Positions 1-10,900 of a DNA stretch of 29,347 bases are shown piece after piece. A program made the translations under genes and the position numbers. Positions within the stretch are counted from its first letter, which is position 1, and every line of letters starts with the position of its first letter. The DNA comes from Zelonia costaricensis (lineage: Eukaryota > Euglenozoa > Kinetoplastea > Trypanosomatida > Trypanosomatidae): NCBI GenBank assembly GCA_030849075.1, contig JASAOO010003217.1, positions 1 to 29,347 on the forward strand. Direction: 5' to 3'. The notes below the pieces were generated by a model that saw only the letters and a list, made by a program, of their open reading frames with translations, was not told the DNA's origin and searched no databases.

Positions 1-540
1 GCAACCGTATCCGCAGCTGCTAACATGTTGCCCTTTCCCTCCTCCTCCTCTCTCCCTCTCAACACATAGTTAGGTTACCACTAATCCAAACACAGGGCCA
101 TCGCATTTCTCTGCACCCTTCTGCAGATCTGCGCCCCCCTCCCCCCCCCCCCCACCGGCCCCCTTTGTTTCTCCTCCATCTGCTCCCTCTCTCCTCCACA
201 TCTCCTTTCGCACCTACTTGCACAAACTCCCGCTTTCGAGTCTAGCTCTCAGGACACTCCACACTGCCTTTCACGCCTCTTCGCCCGCCTTCACTTATCC
301 GCCAGCGCCTCCGCTTTCGTGCGTCTCTCCCTCTCTCTGCGCAGCTCTCTCTGTTGTTGTCTGGTGCAACGTGAGGCACTCGGCAGTTGATGTAAGTTAC
401 ACGTCCCACTTTCTTCTTTTTTTTTACGTCTTCGAGCACGGCTTTGCGCTTGTGTTGCTTGTTGTTTAGCTCAAGTCCACGCTGAGCGGTCCTGCCCTCT
501 CGTTGCAGTGGACAAGAAGTCCCCCTGCGTATCGCCGTTT

Positions 541-556
541 TGTGTGTGTGTGTGTG
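541..556. repeat. (TG)8 microsatellite
   Basis: An uninterrupted TG dinucleotide run lies in CT-rich non-coding sequence. Such runs are common in trypanosomatid intergenic DNA and no function is evident. Confidence 0.9.
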
Positions 557-1167
557 GACGCCGCCCCGCCCTACCCCTCTCAGACCCGCTCTCCTGTTAC
601 CTTCCGTCACCCTCCCCTCCCCCCCCCAGCCCCACGCTCCCCTCTCGTGTTCCGTTCCTGGACTCCGATCAGTCGCGGAGTTCGCTTGGTTGACGCCTCG
701 GCAATCACTCTTTGGGGCCTACGCCTTGCCTGTGTGCCTACCTCTCTGACGCTCCATCTGATTGCCCCGTGGTTTTCGTTTTCCTGTTTTCTTTTTCTCG
801 TCGCCATCGCACCGGCGGCGGTCGCGTTGTGGTCCTCACGTGCCTCTTCGCTTCCCCTCCCCCCTCCCACGCTCGCTTCTAGGTGCGCTTGAATTCGACT
901 CTACGTGTGCATCTCTCCGTCCCTGTGCGTCTCTGTATTGTTCACCTGAACGTGCCCAGCGCGGTTTCGTGCGACCTTCAAAGAGCCGTCGTACCTCTCG
1001 TCCTCCGCTTTCCCGTCCCCCTTTTTTCCTTCTGAACTGTGAACGTCGCCAATCGCGTCCTTGGTTCATTTCCTTTAGTTTTGCTGTTGCTATTGTCTTC
1101 TCGCGCACACGAATCTCTCCCCTCCTCTTTTCTTCTTTTTTTGCCCTCGTTGTCCCTGTCTCTATTG

Positions 1168-1198
1168 GTGTGTGTATGTGTGTGTGTGTGTGTGTGTC
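1168..1198. repeat. TG microsatellite with one TATG interruption
   Basis: About 31 bases of GT repeat are interrupted once by an A (TATG). The run lies within the non-coding leader region. Confidence 0.9.
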
Positions 1199-1749
1199 CT
1201 GTCCGCATTGACACGATCTGTGCGCATCTTGTCTTCTTGTAGCGTGGCGTGTGTGGTTGTCTCGAGCACTGTCCCCCGGCACGGGAGGAAAGAGGTGACG
1301 TCTGCCTTGCACCTCTGTGCACCTGTGGTGCCTACGTTCCCCGCTCTCCCCCCTTCAGTTGTCTTCTCCGCTTCCCTCTGTGCGTCTCTTGGAGCGTCTG
1401 CCACTTCTTTGATTCTTCTTCTTGGATCTCACTTCTGCCGCGACTTGTTTTTCTCTGTTCTCGTACCCGTTGATTTTCATCTGCTGTTCAGGGGTGCCGC
1501 ACGTTGCCGCCCCCGCGGCCGCCACCGCTAGCCGAGCGCTGCTGCAACGCGTCACCTGTCGCAGCCGGCGCTCTTCGGTGCGCCCCCTCTTCATCTTCCC
1601 CCCCCCGGCCCTCTCTTCGCCTCTTGTGGCTCTGCTGTGCGTGAGCGCACGGGTTTGTTGTGCTGGTTAGACGCTTCATACAACCTCCATTATCCTGGCC
1701 AGCCGTGACAGCTGTGCAGCGACTCCCGGGTCTCGTACGCTGCGTTCAG

Positions 1750-1857
1750 CTTTTCTGTGCTATCCCTTCCCCCTCCCCCCCCCTCCCCTCCTCACCACTC
1801 TCCTGGCCTGGTCTCGCGCTACCCCGCCCTCCTTCTTCCCTTTCTCCCATTATTGAG
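1750..1857 (+). promoter_or_regulatory. Predicted polypyrimidine tract and SL acceptor for the beta-helix gene
   Basis: From 1750 to 1855 there is a CT-dominated stretch of 106 bases without any AG. The first AG after it is at 1856-1857. This would leave a 48-base 5' leader before the ATG at 1906. A second AG at 1887-1888, after a short T/C-rich segment, is an alternative acceptor and would still leave the ATG at 1906 intact. The acceptor is predicted from the tract-plus-first-AG rule and was not observed directly. Confidence 0.6.
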
Positions 1858-1905
1858 CCCGTTGCCCTTCTTTTCTTTTCGTTGTGAGTGTCCCGTTTCG
1901 GCGTC

Positions 1906-4900
1906 ATGCTCGAGGAGGCCGGCTACATCATTGTGCAGCGGTACAGCCCGTGGCAGAAGAAGAAGGTGCGCACCATCATCGTGAATGCCCACGCCAAGAA
2001 CCCGTCGCAGAAGTCCATCGCGGGCGCCCTCACGCTGGCCAAGCCGTACGACCGTATTGAACTCACTGGTGGGGAGTACCATGAGTCGCTGGCGATCCAG
2101 ATTCCGCTTGAGCTGGTGGCAGCCGAAGGCGAGGACCCGCACATCTTCTCGCGCGCGTCGACCATCACGATCGCCACGCACGGCATCGATGTCTACATGG
2201 AGCGCATCGTCGTCTCCTCGAAAAGCAGCAGCAAACTCGATGCCGCGGTGGTGGCGGTGGCCGGCAACCCGATTGTCTACCGCTGCCTTTTCAACTCGAT
2301 GCTCATCGGCGGCACGGCGTCCGTCCACATGGACGAGTGCACCATCAAGGACAGCATCAGCGGTATCGGCGTTGTGGTGCAGGACAGCGGCAGCGGCACC
2401 GTCAAGTCATCAACCATCCGCAACCACCGCAGCGTCTGCCTAGACATCGACACCCGCGGCGAGCTGCTTGTCACTGAGTGCATGATTGACAATACCACCG
2501 GCGGCGACGGCATGATTGTGTCAGGCGCCGTCAGCTCCATCAACCGTGACACGAGCGCACCCTTTGGCGCCTGCAGTCACGTCGAGGTGACGAACTGCCA
2601 CTTCTCCATCCTCGACGACGGCGGCGGTGCAGCGACGGGCGGGGTGGCCACGAACATCATCGGTAGCGCCTGCAGCATCGTGCTCACCCAGGGCGCCGCC
2701 CCGACCATCTCAGCCAACGAGCTCGTCGAGGGCGAGATCGGCGTTCTCATCGAGGGCCCAGGAACGGCACGGCTCAAGGGCAACGTCATTCGTTGCCAGC
2801 GCCGCTGCGGCATCCTGGCGCTTGTCGAAGAAGGCTTCGGCTACGCGGCGGAACACCACGTGCTTCGCATCACGGGTGACAACGTGCTAGACCGGTGCCG
2901 TATCGGCATCGACGTGCAGTGCGCCACAAACCGTGCCACTTACGCACAGCAGCAGCAGCAGAGCCAGCTCCAGCAGCAAGGACCTTCGGGCACGGCGATG
3001 CTGGCTGGCGGCGGGGGTGCGACTGTAGGCATCGCCGACGCCAACCTCGGCCTCACCATCAGCGGAGCCGGTGCCATTGGCGCGGACCGGATCTTGTCCG
3101 ATGACTTGCCGAGTGCGAAGCGTGCGTTCGCGTGGGCCCCGGTGCAGGGCAGCCTGCCGCCCACCTGCTCGCGCGACGCCGCCGGCTTCCCACCCGCCTC
3201 CCTTGCTGGCGCGGAGGCGCTGGTGTGTGTTGAGGGCGAGTGGTACGCGGTGGACAAACTCAAAACACACCTGCAGCAGCTCGTCGCGCTCACGCTGCAG
3301 GCGTGCCCGACGTCTCTGCAGCCCTCCTTTGGGCTCGTCTCGGGCACGGCGATGGTGGCCAACGAGGGACTCGGACCAGGCACGACGAACCCATTCGCGG
3401 ATGTGCTCAACGAGCTGCTCGGCACGCAACTCGGCATCCGCAAAGATGCCGCAACGGCGCCGCGAGACATGCTGCAGCTTCGCGGCAACAAGGGCATCGA
3501 CATTGTCAACACCAAGTTCTCCAACTGCGACGTGTGCGCGATTCGATTCGGCCGACAGGGCTACGGCCTCGTCGAGGAGTGCGTCTTCGAGGACTGCGGC
3601 ACGTACGCGATTGTCGTCGACTGCGCTGCCCACCCCCTCATCACGGGGTGCCGCTTCTTGCGCTCGCGCGGCGCTAGCATTCTTGTCACCAACTTCGCGA
3701 ACCCCTTGATCGTCGGCAACGAAATGGCAAGTGGCAAGAAGGACGGCATCGTTCTGGCCAGCATGAGCCGCGGTCTGGTGGTGGGCAACATCATCACGAC
3801 GCACGCCGGCACCGGCATCCGGGTGGACCAGCACAGTCAACCCCTCATCGCCGCCAACGCCGTCTCGCAAAACCGCAAGGGCGGCATCGTCGTGTCGGAG
3901 GGCAGCAAGCCGACCATCCTCTTCAACAGCCTGACCGCAAACCTGCAGGCGCAGATCGACTGCACCAGCGGCGCGGACGCCTTCATCACACGCAACCGCA
4001 TCACCGCGTCGACAGACGTCGGCGTCCACATCGACTCGTGCAGCCGCTGCACCGTCCTGGCCAACAAGATTCACACCAACGGCGACGGCGTGCTCGTCGA
4101 GCTGGACGCCGACCCGTACGTGCAGGACAACGAAATCACCGAGAACATTCGCGCCGGCGTGCGGGCCACCAACAACGCCCTCGGCGTATTCGTTGGCAAC
4201 CGCATCATCGGCAGCGTTGGCCCGAACGTGGTCCTCGCCGAGGGTGCCTCGACGGTGTTTCGCGCAAACCGCATCGAGGGCAGCGCGCAGGGTGGCGTGG
4301 TGGTGTGCAACGAGGGTCACGGGTTCTTCGAGCGCAACACGATTTTCGGCAACGCGGTCGCCAACGTGCTGGTGGCAGGCGCCTACACTCAGCCGGTGTT
4401 TGTGCGCAACACCATCGCCCAGTCGCGGTCCGGCTGCGGCGTAGTGTGTGCTCGCGGCGCGGGTGGTCGCTTCGAGCGCAACGAGATTCACGGGAACGCG
4501 CAAGCCGGCGTTTACATTTTTGATGGAGCTAACCCGACGATCGAGAACAACAACATCGCCCGCGAGGCCGTCGGCGTGCTCATCTCCGAGGGCGGCAAAG
4601 GCGTCTTCAAGCGCAACGTTGTGCAGGACTGCTACGGCACCGGCGTGCTGTCGCAGCGCCTCGCCGATCCGACCTTCACCGAGAACAAGGTGACCGGCTG
4701 CCAGATGAGCGGGCTGCAGGTGGCGCCAGACAGCCTCGGGCACTTTGAGCAGAACAGCTTCACCGGCAACGACATCGGCGTCCACCTCGGCTCGTCGATG
4801 GACTCGGCCGTGATCGAGATTAACTCGGCCTTCTTGGACAGCGCGGACGCGAGCAACTGGGATCTCGGTGCGACGCAGCGTTCGCAGACCAGGTCGCCGC

Positions 4901-7900
4901 CACGCCGCGCCAGCGTGTTTGCGAACAAGACGGACAAGAGCGTACTGCGCAGCATCGCCGACGCCTCCGAGCAGCGGCGGGCCAGCGCGGCCCGGGCGAC
5001 GCCAAGCGTCGTGCGCGGCAACACCATCACGGCGAACCTGCGCGGCGGCGTGCTGCTCGACGCGTACGCGAACGGCACGGTGGAGGGCAACGACATCTCC
5101 GGCAACAACGCCTACGGTGTGCGGGCGGACTCGGCCTACCCCGCGGCTCGGGCACAGCGGATACTGAAGATGACCGACGGCCCCGCCAAGAGCCACAGCC
5201 CCATCGTGAAGTCGCTGTCCGTGCAGGAGCAGGCGCCACCGGGCTTCGCCAACCTGCGCTCGCTGGCCACACTGCGAGGCAACCGCATCCACAGCCACGG
5301 CGAGGCGAACGTATTCCTCGACAACTTCGACGGCGAGAAATTCGAGACGGTGATCAACGCCAACACCATCTTCGACGCGCCGTACGGCGTCTGCGTCCTG
5401 CACAACTCCACCGTGTACGAGATGAGCAAGAACGAGGTGCACACCTGCATGGACGGCTTCGTGTTCGCGAGTAGCGCGCGCGGCGGCTACGTCGGCAACC
5501 ACGTGCACGACTGCGCCTACTCGGGCGTGTACGTGTCGGACATGGCCCGGCCAGACTTCACCGACGGCAACAGGATCGAGCGGTGTGGTTTTTGTGGTGT
5601 GCTCGTCGATGTCGGCGGACGAGGCGTGTTTATGGGCTGCACGGTGCGCCACTGCACGATGGGCATCGTCGTCTTCTGCGGCGCGACGACGCCGTTCCAG
5701 GTCTCGCACGACGAGGTGGTTCGAGCCCGCATTCCGGCCTCCACGCCGACCTTTCTGGAGAACACGGTGGAGGAAAACGAGCAGCACGGCGTCCTGCTGC
5801 TCAGCGTCATCTCTGGCTGCCCGCTGCGCTCGCCCATCATCACCACGGAGCCGCCGCCAAGCGAGTTCCAGACGTCCTCGAGCGCGCTGGGCCGCCAAAC
5901 GTCGCTGACGACGTCGATGTCCGTGGCGTCCGCCGCGGAGGAGTCCGCGCACGACATACCGTCACCGTACCGCGGCGCGGTCGGCGGCTCGGCCGCATCG
6001 CGCAACGATCACCTGTGCGCCTCCTTCGAGCGAAACGTCATACGGCGGAACCGCGTCATGGGCGTGTACCACGACCGCTTCGAGCACTGGGACTTCGCCG
6101 CGCTGGAGAAGGCGCACGCCGATCGGAAGCCGGACACGGCGAACGTGGTCAAGAACGCGTACGGCGGGTACGAGATCCTGCTGGGCACGTCGCAGGTGCT
6201 CGACGGCGAGGACCACCGCCGGCAGCGGCAGCTGAAGCAGGTCAGTCTTGTCGAGAACACCATTGCCGAGTGCAGCATCGGCGTCGGCGCCGGCTACGGC
6301 TGCCACCCGTACCTGCAGCGCAACAAGATCCGCCAGAACGCCTTCTTCGGCCTCCTCCTCCGCTTCGGCTCCGCCGTCTCCGCCTACGCGAACGACATCT
6401 GCGACAATGGGCTGGCCGGCGTCTACGCGGCGAGCGGGGCGAAGGGGTACATTGCGCGGGGCACGATCGAGTCGAACAACGGGTGGTGCCGCGCCGAGGG
6501 GGCGCTGCACGAGTCGCGCAGCTTTGACAAGTGCGTCTTCCAGCAGAGCTTCTTCGTGAGCTCCGTCGTGGACGGCGTGGAGGAGAAGGTGCGGGTCGCC
6601 ACCGCCTCGGCTGCGCGTCCGCTAGGAGCGTGCCGCCGCGCCTACGAGCAGATGCGCCGTCTCAGCGAGGTGCACGCGTACAGCATGACGGACGGGCTTC
6701 GCCACCTCGCCGAGCTTGTGTCGGCGTCGTCGGGTGGCCTGACCCTCGCCACCGGCTGCGCGCCGTCGACGCTGATGTCCACCGCACCCTTTTCGGTGTC
6801 CTCGCGGCAGCCGACTGCGGCCACGTCAGTGACGACGACGCAGCGGCGGCTGGGTGGCATCGGCATCGCCGACTACGCGGACGTGTCCACCGCGGATGGC
6901 GGCATCGGGGCGTGGGTGCAGGCTGGCAGTCGTGTCGCCATCACCGGCAACCGCATCAGCAAGCACCAGAACACCGGCGTGCTGCTGACAAAGGGGGTCC
7001 TGCAGCATCACGCCGTGCTGCACCGCGCGTTCCACATGGCGCCGGACAACAAGCCCAAAACGCGGCTCGAAATGGCGGCGGCCCTGCCGAACGGGTCCGC
7101 CCCACCCGCGCAGACGACCACCGACATTTTCGCGACGGCGCTGACGCCACCGCCGCTGGCCTGCTCAGAGGCGGGTGCCCTCTTCACCCCGCACTCGATC
7201 TGCGCCGCGGGCATCGTGGCCGCCGTGCAGGTGGCGGCCTCGGCCAACTTCGAGAACCTCGACAACAGCTTTGCCTCCTTTGCGCAGCACAGCCTCATGT
7301 TCTCCACGCCGAGCAACTCGCCGGCGCAGGAGCGGGAGCAGCGCCTCGACTCGATCCACCACGCCAACATCGCTGACAACATCATCAGCGGCAACACGGA
7401 CGGCGTGCGCCTCGAGCTCTTCCACCGCCTCCAGGCCTCCCCGTCCACCACGGACGCCGCCGCCGCCGCAGCGGCAGCGAGCTCGCCAAACGCCGCCGCG
7501 AGGTCACGCAACAGCATCTCCCTCAGCCGCCCCTCGCTCACCCCGCACGCCCCGATGGATCTCCGCACCCAACACCCCGCCGCGTACCGCCCGAGGCTGT
7601 CCCTGTCGGGCTCGCCCAGTCTCTCCATCAGCGGCGCCGGCGCCGAGTCGCTTGCCCCGGCTGCGTCGACCCTCGCGACGCCGCAGGACACAGACGTGAT
7701 GGACGGCGCCTTTGGCGGACTCGACTTCGCAACCGTCATCGAGGGCAACACGGTGACGCAGAACCGCCGCCACGGCGTGTACGCGGTGCACGTGGCCAGC
7801 GTGGTGTGCGGACGCTGTCTCTCGAGCCGCGCCCAACTCAACGACAGCATCAGCGCGGCGTACGAACCGATACGCGCGAAGCTGATGCTGAGCAAGAGTA

Positions 7901-10900
7901 CTACAGACCTCGAGGTGCGCCTGCCGTTCGACGTGCACGCGGTGAAGCAGAGAGTGAGCCACGCCCTCCTGCGCAAGAACGACATCTTCGGAAACGAGCA
8001 GACCCAGGCCACCGTAACGGCGCGCTACGTCGCCACGACGAACGACGGGGACCGCACGCTACTGCAGCTCGACACGGCGGCCGCGCCGGCGGAGTCGAAC
8101 TTCGCGTCGCAGGTGCTCGTCGGCATCCCGCTCATCGCTGGTCTGCTACAAGTGGCGCCACCGGGTGTCATGCTCTGGGAGGAGAATCGAATTCACGACG
8201 GCAAGCACGGTGTTCTGCTGAGCGGCTACCTCGGCGCCCAGAGCGTCCGCTTCCAGCGCAACACCTTCTGCAACATCGCCGAGGACGCCTTGGCGGTGCG
8301 AGGCCACCTCGCCTGCGCCACCATTGGCAAGGGCAACGTCTTCGAGCACAACGGCGTCAGCCTGCACGTCCTGCAGCGGCACTTCATGCGCCTCGTCACG
8401 ACGCCGGCGACGGCGCTGCCGGCGCAGCGGACGCGCGTTTTCCAGAACATCTTCAAGGCCGCGCGAGACACCTCCCTCCTGCTCGAGTGCGTGGACACGG
8501 AGGCGCCGCTGGTGTACCGCAACGAGTTCAGCGGCCACCGGCAGGGCACGGTGGCGCTCTATCTGCAGAGCGACAGCGCTGGCAGTGCCGCGGTGCTGCA
8601 GGGCAACGTCTTCTCCGACAACTACGTGCCGGTCCTGATCACCGGGCGCAGCAGCTCGGGCATCGAGAGCGCGCTCTCCGTCTCGCGCATCACCCTCGCA
8701 GAGAACCGCTTCACGTGTAACTACATCGGCGCCCTTGTCTGCAACAGCGCCTTCCCCACGCTGGAGCGCAACCTCTTCGACAACAACGCGCGTGCCGGGC
8801 TGGAGGTGGTCGGCAGCGGCACCCACCCGCAGATTCGCAACTGCGTCTTCAGGGAGCACAAGCGCGGCACAGACGCGGCGGCGGACGGCGTGGTCGCGGC
8901 AGGGGGAGCAGCGTCGAGCACGGCCGGGATTGCGATGACGTACCCGGCCCAGGGGATGCTGGTGCTGCAGTGTCGCGCCTTCTCGTTGAAGCTGCTGCCC
9001 GAAAACGCGCGGGTGCTCAGCGCAACGAACGCGGCGCGGCTGCCCGCCGGGCTGCTCGTCGGCCCCTTTGCCGAGCCCGTCATCGCCGCGTGTGCGTTTG
9101 TGGGCAACGACGTCGGCGTTGATGCCGTGCGGGACGCCGTGACGGCCTCGACGGCGCTGACCGGCGTCAAGGCCTCGCTGAAGAGCTGCCTCTTTGCCAA
9201 CCACCGTGTGTGCGGTGTGCTGGTGCGCGGCTCGCAGGGGGCGGCGGTCGCCGGCACGGCCGGGGCGGCGGCCGCGGCGGCGGCGCCTGTGGGGCGTGAC
9301 GTCCAGCCCGCCGGCCGGCGCGCGGGTGCCAGCGCGGAGGCGAGCGGCCAGCCGGCGCCGGCGGAGACGACGGTGTGTGAGCAGTGTGCGTTTGTAGACA
9401 ACGCGGCGGACGACGGGTGCGGCGATGTGGTCGCCATCGACGACGGCTACGCCACGTTCCGAGCGAACACGTTCTGCGGCACGGTCGTGGGCAAGGCGCG
9501 TGGGCAGGCTTGCTTCTCGCAGAACCACTTCATCACGGTGATCAGCGACGACAACGCCCGCATGGCGACTCTGCGGGCGGCGGCGCAGGACACGGCGGTC
9601 CGCCCTGTGGACGACAACGTCGCCGCCCCTGCGGTCGTCATTCAGGAGGGTGGCCGCATCGTCGTCGACCGCAACACGATTGCGCACCGCAAGGTCGGTG
9701 TGCAGTGCCTGCCCGGCGCCGAGGGAATCGCCTTCGGCAACCGAGTGGTGGTGTGCACGACGGGGCTGATGCTCGGGCCGTACAGTCGCACAGAGGTGAG
9801 CAAGAACCGCGTGCTCGGCAGCGTCGACCATGGCGTAATCGCCCACGGCGGTCGCATGACGGACAACGAGATTGTGGTGGCCCCGATCGGCATCCTGGTG
9901 CAGCCTCCGTCCGCGTACAAGGGCATCAACGCCGTGCCGGCACACAAGCGCGACACCCTCGAGGTGCTCTGTGCGCGCAACACCGTCTCCGGCTGCGCCA
10001 AGGACGGCATCTACATCGCCACGGGCGGCTCCTTCGACGGCAACACCGTCTCGCACTCCCACCACGGCATCACGATTGCCGCCCCTGCGCACAGCACGCA
10101 GGGCGGCAGCGGCACCAGCAGCACCGTTCCCGTCGTCAAGAACTGCAACGTCTTCGACAACGGCATGGGCGTGGTCATGGAGGCGGACTCGGAGTCGACG
10201 GTGCGCGACAACGACGTCTTCGACAACGAGACGATCGGCGTCGTCGTCGCGCCCACCGCGACGGGGACGTTGCAGGGCAACCGCATCTCCTCCGCCATGG
10301 ACCTCGGCGCCGTCGAAATACCGACCGAGTCGCGCGTGAAGGCGCTCGGCAACACGATCCGCAACCAGTTCTCGCCAGCCTTCCAGCGCGGCACGCGGGG
10401 CAGCCGCGCCAAGGACTACCAGGCGGAGCAGGCGAGCCTCGACCGCGAGCTGCGCGAGCTGGACGAGCGCGTCGACGACGCGCACCGCACCATGGACACC
10501 GTCGCGGACGCCATGCGGTTGCTGCAGCGCGAGCTCATCGACATGCACTCCCGCTCCATCGGCGACGCCGCCGGCGTCATGTCCGGCTCGGCAGGACACG
10601 CGCTGCGCGCCTTGAGCGTCGGGGCCGGCCGCACCAATCCGCTAGCTCCCACGTCTGCGGGGGCCACCGCCGCTGCGCGGACTGGCCGCCCAGGGTCGGC
10701 GGTTCGCCCGGCCCTGCGACGCTCGCCGACGCCGGAAGCGAAGAACGGCGGGCCGCCCCGCGCACGGACGCCCTCAACGGTGGGCCGCAACGTCAGCAGT
10801 GCTGGGAGCCGCGTGTCTTCTGCCTCGGCGTCGGCAGGGGCGCGGCAGAGCAGGGTGTCTGGCGTCGTCGGTGGACAGCTGGAGCCCAAGGTCGTGCTTA

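Larger units (their letters stand above)
1..1905 (+). other. Pyrimidine-rich non-coding region upstream of the beta-helix gene
   Basis: No convincing gene is seen in this 1.9 kb stretch. It is rich in C and T on the + strand throughout, with C runs (about 134-153, 1590s, 1760-1790), TG microsatellites and no sustained third-position G/C bias in any frame. The short open frames here translate to Ser/Pro/Leu/Cys-rich low-complexity sequence and overlap each other in several frames, as expected from CT-rich DNA. It probably holds the 3' untranslated and intergenic sequence of a gene left of the window, then the short 5' leader of the beta-helix gene. The pyrimidine bias stays on the + strand up to base 1, so nothing here suggests a strand-switch region inside the window. 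Confidence 0.75.

Noticed and set aside
2887..5952. 1021-codon open frame on the - strand inside the beta-helix gene
   Set aside because: It mirrors the G/C third-position bias of the + strand gene and translates to an Arg/Val/Ala/His-rich sequence without domain character. It is a typical shadow frame in GC-rich trypanosomatid DNA.
8146..10599. 817-codon open frame on the - strand
   Set aside because: It has the same shadow-frame composition, rich in Val, Arg, Ala and His, and lies wholly within the beta-helix gene.
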